From Aphrocallistes beatrix (taxonomy: Eukaryota; Porifera; Hexactinellida; Sceptrulophora; Aphrocallistidae), in NCBI GenBank assembly GCA_963281255.1, contig OY725501.1, positions 1,465,674 to 1,529,673 of the forward strand: a DNA stretch of 64,000 nt. Reading direction: 5' to 3'. A model generated the notes under the pieces. The model did no database searches, was not told the origin of the DNA, and was given only the letters and a program-made list of their open reading frames with translations. Position 1 is the first letter of the stretch. Each line of letters opens with the position of its first letter. Shown here piece after piece: positions 57,531 through 64,000 of the stretch. Both the position numbers and the translations under genes were made by a program.

Positions 57531-58795
57531 TAGCGACGGATTGAAAATCCTAACTAAAACGCACATAACTCAAAGTATGTGTTCTATGTTAAAAATTATT
57601 ATACCTGTGGAAGGAAGAGCATTTTGATAGTGAATTATTGTCTCAGTTTTCTGTGAATATCTCTGAAAGTGATAAGAAGAAATAGTTTTCCTTTGAATGA
57701 TACTTATTTCTCAAAATAGTTATTACGCATTTAAATTTTCAAACAAAAATATTGTCTTTTGAGAAGATTATTGATGTTTGAATTATTCCATTATAAATCG
57801 CATTAAAAAAATTGCCATCTCTTCCAGGCCCAAGATGCCAAAAAGACGTCTTTAAAAGACATAAACGAGTTTGGCGTCGAAACCCATTTGAACAGCAACA
57901 AGTAATTACTAAGTAAGTACTTACGTAGTTTTTGCGACGAACTTAAGAACTACTAACTATTTACTTTGTTTTGGCTAACAATTTAGGTTTTCCTTTACTT
58001 AATTTAATGCTTATTCCTTAACTTGTTTTAACCACATATTAAGTTTTTTGTATCATTTTGACATAGAAACGGAGTATTTACTTATGTTCTATGTCAAAAT
58101 GATGACAAGGTAAATCAACATTAGATATAAATAGATCGTGAAATTAAAAGTAAGATTATCAATAACTTGTATTTTTCATCAATTTGGAATAATAATATTG
58201 GTCATTACATCAAAGCACTACTATGTCAGTTATTATTCAGTAGCTTCATGTTTACGTAGGATATTGGGTATAAGATTACTACTAACTACTATAGTATATA
58301 TGGCTATCTCGCAAATTCTTGGAATATTTCAATTCTGATCATTTTTAGTTTCCGCAATATTTTTCGACTTTTTCTTTGAAGAGCAATTATTTTCGAGTTT
58401 CACTTTTCTCTTGTACTCGACATTTTCTTTGAAGAGCAATTATTTTCAAGTTTCAACCCTAGTAAACCGTTAATTAGAATTGAAAATTATTAATTAATGT
58501 ACTCCCCCAATAATCCACTACCGTGTATTTTTACGAACACGGTGATTATTTAAAACCTGCAACTATTAATTATTTAACACCATATAACACATGATATATT
58601 TATCTCATTGGCTGTTCTAAATCAAACAAATCTACTTACATACGTTATGTATGCAGTAAGCTTACAAATATGTGTTACAAATACAATGTTTCCATATGAT
58701 TCCAACCGCAATGTAATTAACCAGGCAATTTTAAGAGACCCGCCGATTATTTATGGAAATATCGTGGTTATTTATTTTTGTCATCGAGATTTTAG
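57531..58795. other. No gene; one hairpin and one short tandem duplication
   Basis: Positions 58047-58105 form a hairpin: atcattttgacatagaa pairs with ttctatgtcaaaatgat. Positions 58372-58455 duplicate ttctttgaagagcaattatt once. Nothing else is recognised. Confidence 0.5.
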
Positions 58796-58798
58796 TCA

Positions 58799-59518
58799 AT
58801 ATTCGCTTGCTTGCGCTGCGCGGCTGGCGGACACGCCCTTTAAGTGCCTGGGCTCAAATTGATTAATAATAAGGGGTCAACATCTCTAAATACGTCTGTC
58901 TCACTGTTAAAATCGATATCACTCGAAAAATCATCAAATTTGTGAATCCTAAAAATTTTTGAAGCGCAATGATCACGTCATAACAGAGTGATGAGTCTTC
59001 ATTTTTGGATGATAATTGTATAATATGTGAGATATATTAATATGCAGATTCTATAAAATTTTCAGCCTTTTATCACCTAAACTGGCTGAGTTATAGTCGA
59101 AAAACTGAAATATCTAAATATCAAAAAGGTGACAATGACGTCATAATTCCATGATGAGTCAACATTTTTGTCTGAACTCAGAAATTATTGGAGTCATAGC
59201 CAAAAGATTCCATCATGCCAAAAATCAACTTTCTGTTGCCTAGCAGTTTCTTCAATCAATTCGTTATATATATATATACAGTCAGGATCGCTTATTATGA
59301 ACCACCAGGAGACCAAAAAATATGTTCATAATAGAGATATTTCATATTAAGCGAACTTGATTCAATACAAATCCTATCTAGAAAATGAAATTGGGAGCAG
59401 GAGGTTAGTTCATAATAAACGAATGTTCATATTAAGCGGGTTCATAATAAGCGACCCTGACTATATATATATATACAGTATATAGACATACACATTAATC
59501 GAGTTTTAATAGTAAGGA
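58799..59518 (-). mobile_element. Helitron copy (reverse), near complete, with a MITE
   Basis: It starts at the 3' hairpin (tcgcttgcttgcgctgcgcg) and runs in reverse through tgacgtcataattccatgat to the complete head, ending ttaatagtaagga at 59518. A pogo/Tigger-like MITE lies in the TA microsatellite of the head. Confidence 0.75.
59279..59461. mobile_element. Pogo/Tigger-like MITE in a Helitron head
   Basis: Its ends are cagtcaggatcgcttattat and ataataagcgaccctgac, flanked by TA-rich sequence. Internal phrases tattaagcg and ttcataata repeat. It is younger than the Helitron. Confidence 0.75.
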
Positions 59519-59528
59519 TGATATCTTT

Positions 59529-62500
59529 ATGAAAAGTAATTTAGTGTTTGTTGAAGGAAAATACAATTTATATAAAACATCTTATTTAGTAATATACAAG
59601 ATTCTATCCATGGCTTCTCTTGATGAATTCGCCCGTGCCCTTCTTCAGTTGGGAAACAGGGATTTCGGGATCATGAAACCTGCTCTGGACAAAGGATGTA
59701 GGAGTAGTCCGAAGTCTATATGGGGGAAATTATCAGCGCTAATATTTGGGAAAAACAAAGACTCAAAGCGTAATTCCCTCTCGATCAAATGGAGATTGAA
59801 CCGAGCTAACTTTCAGCAGCTAGTGAAATCAGGACTTGAAAAATTTACTCCCAGCAACAGTAGTAAGCCCATTACTAGCTATTCCAATATTCATGTTTGG
59901 CCATCGAACACATCACTCCTAAATTAGAATCAGTTCCTTATTATAATGATAGTTTTGATCTGAGTAGTAATAGGTTTAGTAAATTAGTTTTTAATTGTAA
60001 TAGGTTTAGTGAATTATATTAAATATTGGTAGTTTAGAGAGAGTAGTGTTGATGACCAATTTTTAGCATTGTTGGCTACTGGTTGTAGAGATCCTGGCCT
60101 CCATAGTAAGAGGATTGCAATGGCTTCATCCCCTCCTCATTCAAGGACCACTGATACTCACTATTGGACCTACGCTAACTGCGATAATCTGTTATGGTTG
60201 AGTGCAGTCAATTTTTTTGGCTTAGACTGCCCCTATATTAATGGCCTCTATTCTAGTGAATGATGAACTCTACAAAAGTTCCCATAAGTTTAGCGATCTA
60301 TGTTCGAAAATTTTGAACATGTTAGTTTAGTTAAAGGAAATAATAGTCTACTAACTACCTGGGTATTAGTTGAAAAAATACACTGTCAAGTGTTGGAACT
60401 TTTTGACAATCCTTATATATTAATTCCTGTTGAAAAACTAGAATTGTTAGTTAATTTTATAATATCAGCACGAGATAATTTGTAATTATTAACATTTTTT
60501 CATTTATCACTTACTGAACTGATTAAGTGTAATTCTTCTGTTTTAGAACCAACCTCGATGTCTACTGATTTGAGTCCAGCTGCAGATATATTAGATATAA
60601 CATCAGATTCTAATGTTATCCCAACTATTAAAACTCGATTAATGTTTGTTTGTTTGTGTGTATAATATATATATATATGTGTAACGAAATGATTGAAGAA
60701 ACTGCTAAGCGTAGAAAGCTGATCTTTGGCATGTGGAGTCTTTGGCTATGGCTCCAGTAAGTTCTATTATATTAAAATTTCAACCATCTATCTCCTATAA
60801 TGGCTGAGTTATGCTCGAATAACTGTGTTGCTTAACTTTCAAAAATGTGACAATGACGTCATAATTCCATGATGAGTCGACATTTTGCTCTGAGCTCAGA
60901 ACTTACTGGAGCCATAGCCAAAATACTCCCACATGCCAAAAATTAGCTTTCTATGACCGGCAGTTTCTTCAATCAATTCGTTACAGATATATATATATAT
61001 ATACTATATACACATACACAATAATCGAGTTTTAATAGTAAGGATGCATATTAATATACCTCACATATGGTATAACTACTATCATCCAAAAATGATAACT
61101 CATCACTATGTTATGACGTCATCATTACGCATCAAAATCTTTAAAATTGACAAATTTGGTGATTTTTCGAGTAATATCGATTTAATAATTATCACTAAGA
61201 TAGACATATTTAGAGATGTTATCTCCCTTTTAATTAATCTATGTGACCCCAGGCGACCGAAGGGAACCTCCGGCGGACACAAAGTGTCTGCCAGCCGCGC
61301 CGCGCAAGCAAGCGAAGCGCGCTTGTATCCAATATATCTGCAGGTCCTTAATTGTTTGTAACACTAGGAGATGATGCTGTCGTCAATGAAATGATTGCTG
61401 AAGACGAATCAATTTGCAATGAAAATCGAGGTGAATTTTAGAATTGGCTTAGATGAATGGAATAAGGTTTGCCAGATTAAGGGCGATTCAGTCATAATTT
61501 CAAAAGACTGGACTAACTTGTTTAATTCCAAATTAGAAGGAATTGTTATATGCGTACTTAGTTTAAAATACAAAATAATTAATAAGTTGAATAGTAGGAA
61601 AATAATAACTGTTTTTATCAGAGCGAAAGCTGAATGTAAATTCACTTTCACAATTAAAAAGGATACATTTGAGCTTAAACCTAATAACTAGATAGTTGTA
61701 GAATATCTAGTTTCTGGTTACTTATCTGAGGAGCATTCGGATGATAAAATTGCTCATTCTCGAAATTTATCAAATACACTTAGGTTAGAAGTTGCACCAC
61801 AATTGACAGAAAAATCCATAAGCAAATATTTTACAATCAATTCGAATTAATTAAGAATACTCAATTTGCCATTAATAGCGGGAATTTTAATAAAATAAAA
61901 AGTGCATCTGTTCTTAGAAAAGCTAAATTTGATTTGGCTAGCTTACAAAGATATTCAAATGATAATTGGAGTGATTTGATTAATTTGCAGCACCACTATC
62001 AGGAGACTTTAATTGGTAACCATGTAAGGGGTTACATCCAGTCTTTGGGACATAATCCTTTCATTATTCAATGTACACAGAAAAACAAATACACATTTTG
62101 AAAAGTTTTAAAAAAACAAGTATAATTCTCCATTTAGATGCTACCGGGTCAAATACTTGTTGGAATTGCTCAGGTTTAAACTCTTCTGTTAAAGATTTAA
62201 AGGTTATTGTACATATATGTTCCGCTCATCTAATGCACTGCATCGGATTACATAAATAAGAAATTTAAAATAAATAAAGATGGAGACTATTTCGGATTTA
62301 TGGTAGGCCGCACTGAATTATCTAAAATAAATGATATATTTAATGTCGAGTATTAATGAGTAAATATCTTGATGAATCAGTTTTGTCTCATATTGCTGAG
62401 TTTGAATCTTACATTAGTGAGGATTCCCAAATTTCCCTGATATTAGTAATGATCTAGAAACTGAGATAACAGATAGCAATTCAATAATAGATAAGGATGT

Positions 62501-63821
62501 CAAAACTTATAAAGAGAAGTCACCATTTGGAAGACATTTCGTAAAAATCGCCAGAATTTGTCAAGATAATATCAAACATACATTTCCAATATTGCCGAAA
62601 AATTTGATTCAAATATTTGTCACCATCCTGATCTCATATAATATTTATTAACTTTCTATTTGCCAATTTTACTGCTATGGAGTGGAATTATATTAGGCCT
62701 CAAAAGTATTTCAGTTGGTAATAATTACTCACATTATAGTAACGCAACAGTCGAAAACTGGATGCGTATTCTTAAGTAAGACATTTTAAGATCAAAATCA
62801 AATTTGAGGCCTGGGGATCTGATTAAAATATTGTATCCAAGTATTGAAAGTAGGATTTCAGCGTTTAACTTTGCTTTTCATCCTAGAGCAACTAAAGTAT
62901 TTAAAAATCTTAAACGCCCAAGAGACGTTTCAGAAGAACACTGTAGTGAAGAGTGGTCAAGGAAAAATAAACGTCATTGTGGTTATTTAAATTCAAAACT
63001 ATTTAAATTCTCTCAAAAAAATATAACTAAAAGAGAAAATAAATATTAAATAATATAGATAAAAAGAAAATATCTAAATTTATCCCAAAGAAGCGTGAAA
63101 AGTTGTCAAAGCTACGTAAGGATATTGAAATAACTGACACAAAGATAGCTTCCGTAATAACTGATGACGAAATAGTAGAAATAGGAATGGTGCGATATAT
63201 TTTGCCTAGTTTTCGTCCGCCTCACACTGAGTAGCAAATTTATATGTGTAAAAAGTGGAATTTGCAATTTCATCATTCTGTCGCTTATTCTTATAATTGC
63301 ATGAAATAAAAGAATCCTTGTTTGATTATGAGCCCTACTAGACGGAAAACATAGCTGGGGATGGAAGTTGTTATTTTTCGACAATTTAATTCATATTAAC
63401 TGTGAGCAAATGTTACCATAAACAGATAAGCTCATTGCTAGTTGAAAATATGCTTGCAAAATTGATAATAACTGTAACACTTTTTTTACGAACGAAATAT
63501 GTCTATACACAAGGTAATTATAGCAATGCTAGAGATTGGATGAATAAGACGGGAATAAATAGGTTAGGGAGTTGGGCTACTGATTTGGAGGTTTTCGCAG
63601 CTTCATTGCTGTTTAACATAGATATATGGGTATTCTTGGGACCTTCTGGGACACGTTGGGTTGGATTTTCAGGGAAGGGATCGAATTTTGGTGAACTAAT
63701 GAAGGAACCAATCCCGATTGGAATTTATATTCAAAATTTAGGGAATCTTTACGGACCAATTATCTCAGTCAAGTCCAAGAATCATTACGAACCAATTATC
63801 TCTGTCAAGTCCAATCATTAA
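59529..63821 (+). pseudogene. Decayed DATGS-type transposase with C-terminal OTU domain
   Basis: Pieces in order are an N-terminal SLDEFARALLQLGNRDFGIM and a Lys-rich segment (59620-59850); FNSKLEGIVICVLS and VFIRAKAECKFTF (61530-61650); LRKAKFDLASLQRY (about 61915-61960); GYIQSLGHNPFIIQC (62032-62078) leading to ILHLDATGSN (62120-62160), a likely first catalytic Asp; NATVENWMRILK (62740-62777); and an OTU domain from GDGSCYF (63357-63377) to WMNKTGINRLGSWATDLEVF, AASLLFNIDIWVFLGPSG and NHYEPI with the catalytic His. Uncharacterised animal transposon proteins share the GYIQ-PF-DATG order. OTU proteases cut ubiquitin chains. The coding sequence is spread over several frames and split by Helitron DNA, so it is inactive. 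Confidence 0.65.
60626..61326 (+). mobile_element. Helitron insertion with an internal reverse segment
   Basis: A plus-strand head (60626-60767, actattaaaactcgattaat) is followed by a reverse 5' half (60768-61045, ending taatagtaagga) and then a plus-strand 3' half (61046-61326, ending cgaagcgcgcttgt). This looks like one Helitron receiving another 5' half in reverse, or a template switch. It sits inside the DATGS/OTU transposon. Confidence 0.7.
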
Positions 63822-64000
63822 TATAGTCACACTCTTAAGGACTTTAAATGAATAAATATATATATATATATAGTATATTTATCTCTCCATTAAGCTATGA
63901 CTGGATTGAAATCGATTTTTTTAATATTACCAAATTTGAATGATGGTCTTTTCACTAGTTTTGCAATGTAATAATGGATTTTTTGTTAAACACTACGCTG
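63822..64000. other. AT-rich end of window
   Basis: There is a short TA microsatellite at about 63855-63875 and nothing else. Confidence 0.5.

Overview
The window looks like repeat-rich, AT-rich (about two thirds A+T by eye) nuclear DNA of an invertebrate animal. The transposon mix fits an arthropod or cnidarian-like genome: Helitrons, mariner, hAT, Harbinger, a Mutator-like gene, Ginger-like integrase elements and many MITEs. I cannot name the species. There are no operons, rRNA or CRISPR arrays, and I saw no convincing tRNA. Nearly every protein-coding signal belongs to a mobile element. The one good host-gene signal is a single minus-strand exon near 53.1-53.6 kb that resembles an ABCA-type ABC transporter membrane domain. 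Two weaker exon candidates lie near 30.1 and 41.1 kb.

Layout. 0.7-1.8 kb: an unclassified repeat, here called R. 1.8-5.1 kb: a broken Ginger-like integrase element with a C-terminal OTU protease, bracketed by arrays of a 31-bp minisatellite in opposite orientations. 5.2-7.5 kb: a small foldback, a 140-bp diverged tandem repeat and a complete non-autonomous Helitron. 7.9-11.9 kb: a second R copy carrying an intact-looking TIR transposon (here called T, about 2.2 kb) with one 568-residue zinc-finger/RNase H-like protein. 12-22 kb: Helitrons, foldbacks and hAT-type MITEs. 22.8-24.2 and 26.8-29 kb: two Harbinger relics, the second with its Myb/SANT partner gene. 25-30 kb: long-TIR Tc1-like MITEs. 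31-35.7 kb: a nested stack of mariner, hAT and a second mariner. 36.3-40 kb: a palindromic element carrying a distant relative of the T protein. 43.6-46.1 kb: a diverged R copy beside half of a Mutator-like transposase. 46.9-52.9 kb: MITEs, Helitrons and a decayed T-family gene. 53-57.3 kb: the host exon, head-to-head Helitrons and a second integrase relic ending in a peptidase-like fragment. 59.5-63.8 kb: a decayed transposase with a DATGS motif and a C-terminal OTU domain, interrupted by Helitron sequence.

Main points. (1) T looks like a complete TIR transposon of a family I cannot place in a named superfamily; two relatives lie in the same window. (2) Three separate transposable-element relics end in cysteine-protease domains of deubiquitinase type. 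(3) Several insertions have target-site duplications readable by eye, which gives a relative chronology.
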